Numbered from the stretch's first letter, positions 46,138-54,770 are shown. The stretch: DNA of 64,000 nt from Nocardia otitidiscaviarum NBRC 14405 (GCF_000308635.1 NZ_BAGD01000050.1:1-64000); one strand, 5' to 3'. Numbers and translations are program-made. The notes: generated from the letters alone by a model not told the origin.

Positions 46138-48054
46138 GTGGCCGGACGACTCCCTGATCGTGATATCGCAGCGATTCGTGAACGAGTCCGGATCGAGGAT
46201 GTCGTCGGCGAATACGTCGCCCTGAAGGCGGCCGGTCCGCTCTCGATGAAGGGCCTGTGCCCATTCCACGACGAGAAGTCCCCGTCGTTCCACGTGCGTC
46301 CGCAGCACGGTCACTTCCACTGCTTCGGCTGCGGTGAGGGCGGCGACGTCTTCGCCTTCCTGCAGAAGATCGAGCACGTCGGATTCGTCGAGGCCGTGGA
46401 ACAGTTGGCCGACCGGATCGGCTACAAGATCAATTACGAGGGCGGCGGCACCTCGGTGCAGCGCGACCGCGGCACCCGCAGCCGCCTGGTGGCAGCCAAT
46501 CAGGCCGCCCACGAGTTCTACATGGCGCAGCTGGGCGAGCCCGGAGCCGAGGCCGCCCGCAAGTACCTCACCGACCGCAATTTCGACGCGGACGCCGCCC
46601 GCCAGTTCGGCTGCGGCTACGCTCCCGGCGGCTGGGACGCACTCACCAAACATATGCTGCGCCGCGGCTTCGAGTTCAAGGAGCTGGAGGCCGCGGGCCT
46701 GTCCAAGCAGGGTCGCCAGGGCCCCATCGACCGTTTCCACCGCAGACTGCTGTGGCCCATCCGCAATCTCAGCGGTGATGTGATCGGCTTCGGCGCGCGT
46801 CGGCTCTACGACGACGACCAGATGACCGCCAAGTACATCAACACCCCGGAAACGACGCTGTACAAGAAGTCCCAGGTGTTGTTCGGCCTCGATCTGGCCA
46901 AACGCGACATCGCCAAGGCACATCAGGCGGTGGTGGTCGAGGGCTACACCGATGTGATGGCCATGCACCTGGCGGGCGTGAAAACCGCGGTGGCGTCCTG
47001 CGGTACGGCCTTCGGTGAGGAACATCTCGCCGTGCTGCGCCGCCTGCTCATGGACGACAACTTCTGGCGCGGCGAGATCATCTACACCTTCGACGGCGAC
47101 GCGGCCGGGCAGGCCGCCGCCCTCAAGGCGTTCAGCGGCGACCAGAAGCTCGCCGGGCAGACCTATATCGCCGTGGCCCCCGACGGCATGGATCCGTGCG
47201 AGCTGCGCCAGCGCTCCGGCGACGGCGCGGTCCGCGACCTGGTGGCCCGCCGAGTCCCCCTGTACGAGTTCGTGATTCGCGGCCTGCTCGCCGAACACAA
47301 CCTGGATTCCCCCGAGGGCCAGGTCGATGCCCTGCGCCGCGCCGTCCCCGTGGTCGCCCAGATCAAGGACAACGCCCTACGCAAGGCGTACGCCACCAAA
47401 CTCGCGGGCTGGGTCGGCTGGGACGATATCCAGCTCGTCGTCCGCCGCGTCGGCGAGGAGGCCCGCAAGATCGCCCGCGGCGGCGCGCGCCCCGGCATCC
47501 CGGGACGCGAAGCGGCGCAGGAGGTCATGGCGCACCCCGCCGCCCGCCCCAACCCCAACGACCCAACCCTGCTCCCGCAGCGCCAATCCCTGGCCGCCGC
47601 ACTGCAATACCCGGCCCTGGCGGGTCCGCTCTTCGACACTCTCGACCCGGAGGCCTTCACCCACCCCGCCTACATCGCCGTCCGCACCGCCATCACCGCC
47701 GCCGGCGGTGTCTCCAGCGGTATCGGCGGCTCCGAATGGGTCGCCCTGGTCGCCGACAACACCCCTGACCTGACGCTGCGCGCCCTGGTCTCCGAACTGG
47801 CCGCCGAACCCCTCCCGGTCAAATCCGCCGACGACGTCCCCCGCGTCATCACCGGCGTCCTGGCTCGCACCCAGGAAGCCTGGGTCGGCCGCCAGATCGC
47901 CCAGCTCAAGTCCAAACTCCAGCGCATCTCCTCCACCGAGCAGACCGACGCCTACCTGGAACTCTTCGGCGACCTGGTAGCCCTGGAGCAATACCGCAAG
48001 AGCCTGCTCACCCAGGCCATGGGCAACTCCGACGACTTCGCCATCGGCAGCTGA
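46138..48054 (+). CDS. dnaG: DNA primase DnaG
   Basis: 638-residue replicative primase. The CHC2 zinc finger reads CPFHDEKSPSFHV ... HCFGCGEGGDV (about residues 40-67). The TOPRIM core includes VVVEGYTDVMAMH and TFDGDAAGQ (about 262-325). A C-terminal helicase-binding region follows (about 450-638). GTG start at 46138. Length agrees with actinobacterial DnaG. Divergent from the biotin transporter operon. Confidence 0.96.
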   Translation: MAGRLPDRDIAAIRERVRIEDVVGEYVALKAAGPLSMKGLCPFHDEKSPSFHVRPQHGHFHCFGCGEGGDVFAFLQKIEHVGFVEAVEQLADRIGYKINYEGGGTSVQRDRGTRSRLVAANQAAHEFYMAQLGEPGAEAARKYLTDRNFDADAARQFGCGYAPGGWDALTKHMLRRGFEFKELEAAGLSKQGRQGPIDRFHRRLLWPIRNLSGDVIGFGARRLYDDDQMTAKYINTPETTLYKKSQVLFGLDLAKRDIAKAHQAVVVEGYTDVMAMHLAGVKTAVASCGTAFGEEHLAVLRRLLMDDNFWRGEIIYTFDGDAAGQAAALKAFSGDQKLAGQTYIAVAPDGMDPCELRQRSGDGAVRDLVARRVPLYEFVIRGLLAEHNLDSPEGQVDALRRAVPVVAQIKDNALRKAYATKLAGWVGWDDIQLVVRRVGEEARKIARGGARPGIPGREAAQEVMAHPAARPNPNDPTLLPQRQSLAAALQYPALAGPLFDTLDPEAFTHPAYIAVRTAITAAGGVSSGIGGSEWVALVADNTPDLTLRALVSELAAEPLPVKSADDVPRVITGVLARTQEAWVGRQIAQLKSKLQRISSTEQTDAYLELFGDLVALEQYRKSLLTQAMGNSDDFAIGS

Positions 48055-48071
48055 ACCTGCCCGAGCCCGCG

Positions 48072-48317
48072 TCAGCGGCGCAGCTGATCCTGCGGCACCA
48101 TCACGGTGGTGCGCTCGTCCAGCGGCACCATCGGCTCCAGCTTCGGCTGGGTGCTCAACTTGTCCGCCAGCTTCTGCCGACTCACCAGCACCAGCTTCCG
48201 CGTGACCGGACTCTCATTGATCGCCCGCGCCGTCTTGCTGATCTGCTCATACCGAGCCCGCCCGGCCTTCGCGCCCAACACATACCCGGCAGCGACGCCG
48301 ATGATCAACCGCAGCAT
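48072..48317 (-). CDS. Small YtxH-like membrane-associated protein
   Basis: 81 residues. A Gly/Ala N-terminal hydrophobic segment (LRLIIGVAAGYVLGAKAGRARYEQI) is typical of YtxH-like small proteins; the rest is a basic amphipathic helix. A comparable small gene follows dnaG in M. tuberculosis. Function unknown. Convergent with dnaG, 17 bases between the stops. Confidence 0.72.
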   Translation of the reverse strand: MLRLIIGVAAGYVLGAKAGRARYEQISKTARAINESPVTRKLVLVSRQKLADKLSTQPKLEPMVPLDERTTVMVPQDQLRR

Positions 48318-48503
48318 TGAGAAGTGCTCCTCCCGTAGGCCAGTCCGCGCCTACATCCTGCCCGAACCCCCCACCCCCTGTCGATCCGGCACCCCACCCC
48401 CAACCCACCACATGTCCGCAGGTAGAGGGGCGATTTGGGAACTTCGGCGAACGTACGCTAAAGTTTCAATCCGTTCGGCCCGCCAGGCCGGAACGGGAAA
48501 CAA

Positions 48504-48576
48504 TCCCCTATAGCTCAATTGGCAGAGCAGCCGACTGTTAATCGGCAGGTTTCTGGTTCGAGTCCAGATGGGGGAG
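48504..48576 (+). tRNA. tRNA-Asn (GTT)
   Basis: A complete cloverleaf: acceptor TCCCCTA pairs with TGGGGGA (one T-G), D-arm GCTCAATTGGCAGAGC, anticodon stem GCCGA/TCGGC with loop CTGTTAA (anticodon GTT at 48537-48539), and T-arm TCTGG-TTCGAGT-CCAGA. Discriminator base G; the full CCA is not encoded. It lies after dnaG as in mycobacteria. Confidence 0.96.
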
Positions 48577-48583
48577 CAGGAAT

Positions 48584-48616
48584 AGGCCCCTGACCAGTAG
48601 GCATGGTCAGGGGCCT
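48584..48616 (+). terminator. Terminator of tRNA-Asn
   Basis: A perfect 13-bp stem (AGGCCCCTGACCA with TGGTCAGGGGCCT) and 7-base loop starts eight bases after the tRNA and is followed by a T-rich tail (TATTCGTTT). Confidence 0.85.
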
Positions 48617-48842
48617 TATTCGTTTGGTCCACTGATCGGACCCGCACCAAGAAGCCTCGAGAATTCACCGCCGAATGTTTCGTCGACCGGTCCTGTCGAA
48701 GTCCGGCCAAGTCGTCCAACAGCGTTGGCGGTACTGGTGCTGGCGGACGCACCACTGGTTGTTCGCGAAGCCGATCCATTCAATGTCGGAGCGGGCTTCG
48801 ACGAGAACCTGCGAGCGGGTTCCTGCTGTGCCTGCCAACAGC

Positions 48843-49124
48843 TCACCAGAGTTGACTGATCACCGTTGCTGCCGCGAAGCACAGCAGTGTGCCGATCACG
48901 GCGACGAGCAGGCCGGCTCCTGTATGCCGTGCACGGCCGCCCGACAAGCAAAGGATGGCCGCGGCGACGAGTTCGGCGACGTAGAGGAAAGCGAGGAGGA
49001 AGACGAGCGAGGGGACGATCGTTACCGGGAACAGGTTGATCGTCAAGGTGATCGTCGCTGTGGACACGGACGCCGGGCCGAACCAAGCAGTCACTCCCGA
49101 GTTGGGGCGATCGATATTCACCAT
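48843..49124 (-). CDS. Small membrane protein, unknown function
   Basis: 93 residues with two or three hydrophobic helices (TITLTINLFPVTIVPSLVFLLAFLYVAELVAAAILC and a second near the C-terminus). No family recognised. It is last in a minus-strand set with a second small membrane protein (16 bases apart) and type-VII-like genes upstream. The 222 bases downstream to the tRNA terminator hold no supportable gene. Confidence 0.6.
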   Translation of the reverse strand: MVNIDRPNSGVTAWFGPASVSTATITLTINLFPVTIVPSLVFLLAFLYVAELVAAAILCLSGGRARHTGAGLLVAVIGTLLCFAAATVISQLW

Positions 49125-49140
49125 TGCGGCGGCCCCTGTC

Positions 49141-49446
49141 CTACTTTGCCGAAAAGTAGAGCAGCGCAATAAGTACCGTAGCCGCACTCCAAGCAGATGC
49201 AGCTACCACGGCGGCTGTGGCGACGGCGCGAACGGATCCCGATCCCCACCACCACAGCACTGCCGCGTATCCCGCCGACACCGCTGCGGCAATGACGAAG
49301 GCTCCCAATGGAATCTCCGTGGCCTCGGAGTCGATGAGCCGCCCGGCGATGAGCAGAACCAATGTGTTCACGACGAACCACCCGGCGACACTCCACGTCG
49401 CCGCCGTCCAATACCGGTGATCGGAACCAGTTGCGCTGTGCCCCAT
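49141..49446 (-). CDS. Small four-helix membrane protein, unknown function
   Basis: 101 residues with four hydrophobic segments (AATWSVAGWFVVNTLVLLIAG, IPLGAFVIAAAVSAGYAAVLWWW, two more near the end). No family recognised. Its ATG overlaps the stop of the upstream interrupted gene (ATGA at 49446), so they were translated together. Possibly an accessory or immunity-like membrane partner of the secreted-type proteins upstream; this is only context. Confidence 0.65.
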   Translation of the reverse strand: MGHSATGSDHRYWTAATWSVAGWFVVNTLVLLIAGRLIDSEATEIPLGAFVIAAAVSAGYAAVLWWWGSGSVRAVATAAVVAASAWSAATVLIALLYFSAK

Positions 49447-50009
49447 CAGTTCATTCCCTTCGGCAGTGGTACGTGAGGTGGGGTGTCGACGGGTCCGAAC
49501 GGTGTCGACTGTGTCGGATTTCCTGGCACGTCATATTCGTAGTTCCAGTCGTGGAACCTGGGAAACACGGTGTCGGGATTACCGATGTCGTGGTGGAAGG
49601 GCAGGTTGACAGCCGGACCCCACGATCGGCCGGTAGCCGCGGGATCGATGGCGATGGTGCGCGTCGCGCCGGAGGGCAGATCCTGGTGGGCCTCCAGTGA
49701 CGGGTAATCGGTGCGGGTGCCCGCGAGTGTGACCCCGTCGCGGCCGGGCGTGAAGACCAGGTCGCCGTTGACGGTCATTTTGTGGTCGTCGAGGTTGACC
49801 GTCGTACCGTCGCCATCGAGTATCGGTGGGTCCGCGGCCAACCCCGGTGCGAAGGGATTGCCACCAGGGTTGTTCCATTGCGGATTGCTGACATCGCGCT
49901 ATTCGATGAAGTGCGAGGTCCGGACCAGCCCCTGGCCTTCTACCGGATTGATCCGCACGACCCGGATTTCTGGAGGGACCTCGCGATACTTGGGGTCATA
50001 GCTGTACAT
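49446..50009 (-). pseudogene. Type-VII-linked hypothetical protein interrupted by an in-frame TAG
   Basis: Starting at ATG 50009 the frame reads MYSYDPKYREVPPEIRVVRI ... TSHFIE, hits TAG at 49899-49901, and then continues in the same frame as RDVSNPQWNN ... through HVPLPKGMN to the true stop at 49446. Both halves have ordinary codon use, and the junction reads smoothly, so one nonsense change (for example TAC or CAG to TAG) or a sequencing error has split a ~187-residue gene. A TTG at 49841 could restart the C-terminal part. It lies seven bases after the type-VII-like gene and overlaps the next gene by ATGA. Confidence 0.65.
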
Positions 50010-50016
50010 CCGCTCA

Positions 50017-50328
50017 TCAGCGGCCCCCGGTGTGGAAACCCATCGCTTCCAACCGTCGGCGGAACGCGTCATCGGTGGCCGCGACGTCATTCGCGACCTG
50101 TGTCATCGCTGCCGAGATCTGCGCGATTCGCTGCGAGACGCGTAGCCACGCACCTTCGGTGTATTCGGTTGCCAACTCGCAGGCCGCACCGAGTGGAGTT
50201 CCCGGCAATGCCACGGCAACTGACTGCGCCGAGGTGCGGACGTCTATGGCGTCAATCGTGGCGGCAACCACGTCGAGAGTGCGCGCAAGCCCGTTGATCT
50301 GCTCGATATCAGCTTCGAACATGGCCAC
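50017..50328 (-). CDS. Type VII secretion target-like (ESAT-6/WXG100 superfamily-like) protein
   Basis: 103 residues, wholly alpha-helical with two long helices: FEADIEQINGLARTLDVVAATIDAID and AACELATEYTEGAWLRVSQRIAQISAAMTQVANDVAATDDAF. The size and helical hairpin match small type VII substrates, although a clean WXG is not present. GTG 50328 has GGAGAGGAG upstream and begins VAMFEADIE; the longer frame to 50505 lacks a ribosome site. First of a four-gene minus-strand set with an interrupted gene and two membrane proteins. Confidence 0.62.
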   Translation of the reverse strand: MAMFEADIEQINGLARTLDVVAATIDAIDVRTSAQSVAVALPGTPLGAACELATEYTEGAWLRVSQRIAQISAAMTQVANDVAATDDAFRRRLEAMGFHTGGR

Positions 50329-50526
50329 GGCGACTCCTCTCCAGGCGTTTCCAGCATGGCTCTCGAGGGATAGTCGGTAGGTGCGGATTGCTGCGGCGCT
50401 GGTCAGGGTGCGTGGCGATGGCTGGTAGAACTGCTGTAGCAACCATTCAGCACTCATGAATCCGGTACTCGCGGAGACAGTCGAGCCTGCCGGCCCGGAC
50501 GGCAAGCCGCCCGCGCCTCGGGCAAG

Positions 50527-50913
50527 ATGAGCCGCATGAAATCAGCACGTTCGGCATGTGCCCTGTCCGCGATGGTTCTCGCGGTGATCGTGGTGGGGGG
50601 CTGTTCAACGGATGAGGCGACGCCTGCGTCCGCATCGACTTCGACATCTACCGCTGTGGCCGCGACCAGTACAACCACGACCACCGCGAAGATGTCCGCG
50701 CAGGCGGCGCCGCCCGCGACGGTGGACGATCCGCTGAGTGTGACGTGCGGGCAGTTCACGAAGTTGGACAAGGCGGCTCAGTTGCAGGTCATTCAGGCGA
50801 TCTTCGGGGACGATCCCGCTAAGAACGATGATCAGGTGTCGTTGGCGGACCTGCTGTGCCTGTCGGATTACGTCCAGGACAAGCCTGTCAAGGACGCACT
50901 GCCCAAGCCGTGA
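50527..50913 (+). CDS. Small lipoprotein, unknown function
   Basis: 128 residues. A lipoprotein signal peptide is clear: basic start, hydrophobic ALSAMVLAVIVV, then lipobox VGGC with the modified cysteine at about 26. A Ser/Thr/Ala-rich linker (about 27-62) leads to a small domain with two cysteines (VTCGQFTKLD ... DLLCLSDYV), which might form a disulfide, reminiscent of HdeA-like proteins but not assigned. ATG 50527 or 50536 may be the start. Convergent with the TerD gene. Confidence 0.7.
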   Translation: MSRMKSARSACALSAMVLAVIVVGGCSTDEATPASASTSTSTAVAATSTTTTTAKMSAQAAPPATVDDPLSVTCGQFTKLDKAAQLQVIQAIFGDDPAKNDDQVSLADLLCLSDYVQDKPVKDALPKP

Positions 50914-50925
50914 CGGCCGCTTGAA

Positions 50926-50947
50926 CCGCCGGGGTGAGAACCGGCGG
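50926..50947. terminator. Hairpin between convergent lipoprotein and TerD genes
   Basis: CCGCCGG and CCGGCGG form a 7-bp stem with an 8-base loop in the 46-base gap between two convergent stops. No T-run. Confidence 0.45.
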
Positions 50948-50959
50948 CATCGGCGTGCC

Positions 50960-52987
50960 TCACGTCAAGTCCGGCCCGTCGCCCTGCGGCTGGTCCGACT
51001 GCTTCGGGGCCGCGGGCACCCACTCCCGCAGCGGCTGCACCACCGCTCCGTAGAAGGCATCGGTCGCCGTCGTCACGCTGGTGATGAAACTGGCCGCGGT
51101 GCCGGAGCGGCGGTTGCCGAGAGGGAAGGTTTGTTCCAGGGAGAAGGAGACGATCTCTCCGGCACGGCCGTCGGTCAGGATCTTCGGGTTCGCGCGGATG
51201 GTGTCGAGGTGTTCGCAGGTCTCCATACCCTTCTCGGAGAACACCGCTTCGACTTGGACTTGGCCGGGGGCATCAGCGAGTTGGCGGAGCAACCAGGAGA
51301 GGCGGCGGCCGGCGGTGCCTTCGTTGGGGGCTTCCAGGGTGGTGCGGCAGCGGATCTTGTTGGTGCGGATGTCGGCGACGACGATCAGGTCGCCCGCGGT
51401 GTCGGGGATACGCAGGGTCGCTTCGAAAGTGCCGTCGGATGCCAGGCGTTCGGCGACGGCGGTGTTGCGGGCGGCGGGATCGGTGCGGTGCCGACGCGGC
51501 AGCTGATGTTTGACCTCCACGCCGAGTTCGGCGGTCAGGCGCAGGGCCAGGTGGCGGGACAGGGACACCCAGCGTTCGGCGACGGTCAGCGCCTTCTGGT
51601 CGCCGGCGCGCAGGGTGCCCGCGGTGACGGCGTCACGCACGGCGACCCAATGGCGGCCCATATCGGTGAATTCGGTGGCTCCGGAACGGGGATGTTCGAG
51701 GTAGCGCAGGAATTCGCCGAGGATCCAGGTTCGCAGTTCGTCGTCGATGCCGCCGTGGGACAGCAGCATGCGCGCTTCGTGGGCGATCTCGGCCCAGGAC
51801 AGGTGCCGCAGGTCCACCTTGGCGAGTTTGCGGCGGTCCACCTCGACCGGCAGTTCGCCGGGGCCCGCGGGAACATCGTTGGAGAGGCTCACGACCGCGT
51901 CGTACCTCTTCCGGCGTGCCACATCGAGGTAGCTCTCCAGTTGATCACGCTTGAGTTTGCCGGTGCCGGTCTTCACCTCCAGCAGGCCCGTCCACACTCG
52001 GTTGCCGCGTACGACCTTGAGAACCGCGTCGGGGATGACCTTGGAATCACCCCGCTCGTACTGCACTTCGACATAGCCTTCGAAAGCCCCTGCGGGAGCG
52101 CCCATCCGGGCGCTGAGCGCGCGTGCGAAGGGGCGAACCGCCTGCATGGTGGCGATCAGGGCGGAGGTGGCGCGGCGCTCCTGCTCCTCGCTCGCACCGA
52201 CGCCGACGACCGAGAACAGTCGGGCCGGTTGCCAGGTATCGCTCTCGGCGAGCCGGAATTCGATCGGCTTGGCCTTCTTGGCGACCCGTTTGGCGGTGCG
52301 CACGCCCCGGGTTCGCGTCGGCTTCGAGACCGCGTCGGCGGCTGCGGAACCGACCTCCGGCGTGACCGCTTCGTCGGATGGCGCGGCCGCTTCGCCGGAC
52401 GGCGCGCACGCAACCGAGGGAGCCGCCGCGTCGACCGGTGCTTCCGGTTCCTGATCGTCGTCGATGGTGACGCCGAAATCCGTTGCCAGACCGGCGAGCC
52501 CGGAATCCCAACCCTGTCCCACCGCGCGCACCTTCCAGGTGTCGGCGCGGCGGTACACCTCGCCGAACAGGAACGCCGATTCCGACGAGGCATCACCCGA
52601 CAGGTACTCGGCCACCGGATGCCCGGTGCCGTCCACGATGCGGAACGCGATCTTGCCCAGATCGCCGAAGGCGCCGGTGGTGAGACTGCCCGCCAGCGCC
52701 ACCGTGTGGACGTCCTCCGGAACGGCGGTCAGATCGATCGTGATGCGGGTCTGCGCGCCCTCCTCGGTCGCGCTCGTGCCCAGCATGCGAACCGAGCCGT
52801 CCGCCGATTCGGGTTGGTTGTAGAAGATGAAGTCGCTGTCGCCGCGTACCTTCCGGTCGGTGCCGAGCAATAGCGCCGACGCGTCGACGTCGATCTCCGA
52901 TTCCGTCCATCCGATGACGACATCGATGCGTTCCACATCCTCGGGCAGGGGCAGATTCTGACCTTTGGACAGCATTGCTGACGTCAC
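50960..52987 (-). CDS. TerD-domain protein fused to a PD-(D/E)XK nuclease-like domain
   Basis: 675 residues. Residues about 1-180 are a TerD domain (LSKGQNLPLP ... DFIFYNQPESADGSV ... ITIDLTAVP ... GEVYRRADTWKVRAVGQGWDSGLAGLATDFGV), known from tellurite and stress resistance operons and binding calcium. A Pro/Ala-rich linker (185-240) follows. Residues about 245-400 carry a restriction-endonuclease-like core: D320 in VIPDAV, E337-x-K339 in LLEVKTGTG, and Q349/Y353 in RDQLESYLD. The remainder (about 400-670) is mixed alpha/beta and unassigned. GTG 52987 is preceded by GAAGGG. Likely a stress-response effector acting on nucleic acid; activity is inferred from motifs. Confidence 0.85.
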   Translation of the reverse strand: MTSAMLSKGQNLPLPEDVERIDVVIGWTESEIDVDASALLLGTDRKVRGDSDFIFYNQPESADGSVRMLGTSATEEGAQTRITIDLTAVPEDVHTVALAGSLTTGAFGDLGKIAFRIVDGTGHPVAEYLSGDASSESAFLFGEVYRRADTWKVRAVGQGWDSGLAGLATDFGVTIDDDQEPEAPVDAAAPSVACAPSGEAAAPSDEAVTPEVGSAAADAVSKPTRTRGVRTAKRVAKKAKPIEFRLAESDTWQPARLFSVVGVGASEEQERRATSALIATMQAVRPFARALSARMGAPAGAFEGYVEVQYERGDSKVIPDAVLKVVRGNRVWTGLLEVKTGTGKLKRDQLESYLDVARRKRYDAVVSLSNDVPAGPGELPVEVDRRKLAKVDLRHLSWAEIAHEARMLLSHGGIDDELRTWILGEFLRYLEHPRSGATEFTDMGRHWVAVRDAVTAGTLRAGDQKALTVAERWVSLSRHLALRLTAELGVEVKHQLPRRHRTDPAARNTAVAERLASDGTFEATLRIPDTAGDLIVVADIRTNKIRCRTTLEAPNEGTAGRRLSWLLRQLADAPGQVQVEAVFSEKGMETCEHLDTIRANPKILTDGRAGEIVSFSLEQTFPLGNRRSGTAASFITSVTTATDAFYGAVVQPLREWVPAAPKQSDQPQGDGPDLT

Positions 52988-53305
52988 CGTTTCACCCTTC
53001 GAATTTCGACTGCGGTGCAATGGGTTTCGACGGTGGTCGAGGACCCGTTACATATCTCGTCTTCGATATGTCGGGACACAAATGGGCAAACAGGTCACAC
53101 ATCGTGTTCAGTACAAAACTCTGCTGACTTCCTGAGCCAGGAATTCACTATTCCGCGTCGTTTGCACTGACGTCCTGTGCCAGCCGCTCGGACGTGGATA
53201 ACGACTGCTCCGGTCCGGGCGGATGTCTCAGCACCGGTACGGCAAACCCGCCGTACAGATTTTTCGCAGAAGGATCTCCTTCTGCCCCGACCATGTGGGG
53301 AAACA
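52988..53305. other. 318-base divergent region between the TerD and DUF4352 genes
   Basis: No gene is supported here. The ORFs crossing it on the minus strand are Arg/Ser-rich shadows. It contains the inverted repeat at 53050-53071 and should carry promoters for both flanking genes; no consensus -10/-35 pair was recognised. Confidence 0.5.
53050..53071. promoter_or_regulatory. Inverted repeat upstream of the TerD-nuclease gene
   Basis: ACATATC and GATATGT form a perfect 7-bp inverted repeat with an 8-base centre, about 63-84 bases upstream of the TerD gene start. It resembles an operator or transcript-start hairpin for this stress gene. Confidence 0.4.
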
Positions 53306-53893
53306 ATGACCACACCGCCTCCGGGCTATCCCATCCCGGCACAGCAACCTGCTGGCGCGCCGTACCCGATGCCACCGCGGAAACGCAAGGTCTGGCCGTG
53401 GGTGCTGCTCGCCGTATTTCTGGCCTTCGTCGCCCTCGTCGGCGGCTGCGTGGCACTCTTCAGCACAACAGCCAACGAAGTGGCCAAGAGCGAGGAGCGC
53501 CGCACCTCGGCCGCGCCCGCCGGTTCGCCCGTTCGGGACGGGCAGTTCGAATTCGTGGTGACGGGCACCGAGCGCACACCGACGGTCGGCGAGGGTTACC
53601 TGGCCGAGACGGCCCAGGGTGAATACCTGCTCGTCTATGTCGATATCACGAATACCGGCGGCGAGCCGCGCAGCTACTTCGGTGAGAACCAGAAGGCGAT
53701 CGACGACCAGGGCCGGGAATTCACCAATGACACGATGGCGGAATTGACCATCGATTCCGGACCCAAGGAACTCAACCCTGGCCTGACGATATCGAAGACG
53801 ATCATCTTCGATATCCCGGTCGGCTCCCGGATCACTGCCATCGAGTTCCATGACTCGATGTTCTCCGGGGGTGCGCGGGTCGCACTCGAATAG
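53306..53893 (+). CDS. DUF4352 membrane-anchored protein
   Basis: 195 residues. A Pro-rich cytoplasmic start (PPPGYPIPAQQPAG) is followed by one membrane helix (about 30-52) and an extracytoplasmic immunoglobulin-like DUF4352 domain (FVVTGTERTPTVGEGYLAETAQGEYLLVYVDITNTGGEPRSYF ... LNPGLTISKTIIFDIPVGSRI). The family is common in actinobacteria, with unknown function. ATG 53306 has GGGG seven bases upstream. Confidence 0.85.
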   Translation: MTTPPPGYPIPAQQPAGAPYPMPPRKRKVWPWVLLAVFLAFVALVGGCVALFSTTANEVAKSEERRTSAAPAGSPVRDGQFEFVVTGTERTPTVGEGYLAETAQGEYLLVYVDITNTGGEPRSYFGENQKAIDDQGREFTNDTMAELTIDSGPKELNPGLTISKTIIFDIPVGSRITAIEFHDSMFSGGARVALE

Positions 53894-53971
53894 CGAAGGC
53901 CGCGCCGACCGGCACCGAGCAGCTCGAATCACGGGCTGCCGGGTGTCGGTGCGGCGCGCTAGCCTCGGATT

Positions 53972-54238
53972 ATGTGCCGAAATATCACCGCCCTGCGAGG
54001 GCTGGAACCGGCGGCTACGCCGGAGGAGATCAATGCGGCCGCGCTGCAATATGTGCGGAAGGTCGGCGGGCTGTCGAGCGTGTCCGACACCAATCGGGCG
54101 GCGGTGGACGCCGCGGTGGCGGAGATCGCGGCGGCCACCGAGCGGCTGTTGGACGCGCTGCCGGAGCGGCGGGTGCCGCCCAAGACCGTGCCGCCGTTGC
54201 GGCGGCCCGAGGTGAGGGCACGAATGCAGCGCGCCTGA
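53972..54238 (+). CDS. DUF2277 family protein
   Basis: 88 residues. The invariant start MCRNITALRGLEPAATPEEI and QYVRKVGGLSSVS match DUF2277, a small conserved family of unknown function. Cytoplasmic. It is followed 13 bases later by the DUF1992 gene, so the two form a transcription unit. Confidence 0.9.
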   Translation: MCRNITALRGLEPAATPEEINAAALQYVRKVGGLSSVSDTNRAAVDAAVAEIAAATERLLDALPERRVPPKTVPPLRRPEVRARMQRA

Positions 54239-54251
54239 GCGGGAGGTTCGC

Positions 54252-54770
54252 ATGGTTGAGCGGAAACCGGCGGGGATGGGGTTCGAATCCTGGATCGATC
54301 GGCAGATTCGGGAGGCGACCGAACGCGGTGAGTTCGACGATCTGGAAGGGGCGGGGAAGCCGATCCCGGGGGAGGGGACGCCGGTCGACGAGAACTGGTG
54401 GTTGCACGGGTATCTGAAACGGGAGGGAGTGTCGGGGGACGCGCTGCTGCCGCCCGCGCTGCTGCTGCGGCGGGATATCGAGCGGATCGACGAGAGCGTG
54501 CGCGACGCGAACTCGGAGGCCCAGGTGCGCGAAACGGTCGGAGAACTCAATCGGCGCATTGTGGAGTGGCTGCGGATGCCGGTCGGACCGGCCGTGCCGA
54601 TCCGGCCCGTGGATGCGGACGAGGTGGTCGCGCGATGGCGAAGCGGCCGGTTGACGGCGACTGAAACGGCCATCGGAGCCGTCCGCGCCGACTCCGACGA
54701 ATCCAGCCGCGACCGGACCGATGCGCCGACGCGCTGGTGGCATCGGCTGTGGGGCGGCCGACGGCACTGA
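54252..54770 (+). CDS. DUF1992 (DnaJ homologue subfamily C member 28-like) protein
   Basis: 172 residues. The DUF1992 core is clear: FESWIDRQIREATERGEFDDLEGAGKPIPGEG and WWLHGYLKREGV ... LPPALLLRRDIE. This domain occurs at the C-terminus of DNAJC28 in eukaryotes and alone in bacteria. The C-terminal 40 residues are charged and not conserved. After its stop, CCGCCGTGGCGGCCACA occurs twice (from about 54772 and 54802), a short direct repeat containing a GCCGCC/GGCGGC hairpin. Confidence 0.88.
   Translation: MVERKPAGMGFESWIDRQIREATERGEFDDLEGAGKPIPGEGTPVDENWWLHGYLKREGVSGDALLPPALLLRRDIERIDESVRDANSEAQVRETVGELNRRIVEWLRMPVGPAVPIRPVDADEVVARWRSGRLTATETAIGAVRADSDESSRDRTDAPTRWWHRLWGGRRH

Noticed and set aside
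48675-49172. 165-codon plus-strand frame over the small membrane-protein genes
   Set aside because: Cys/Arg/Thr-rich with no domain, and it opposes a hydrophobic membrane-protein gene with coherent helices.
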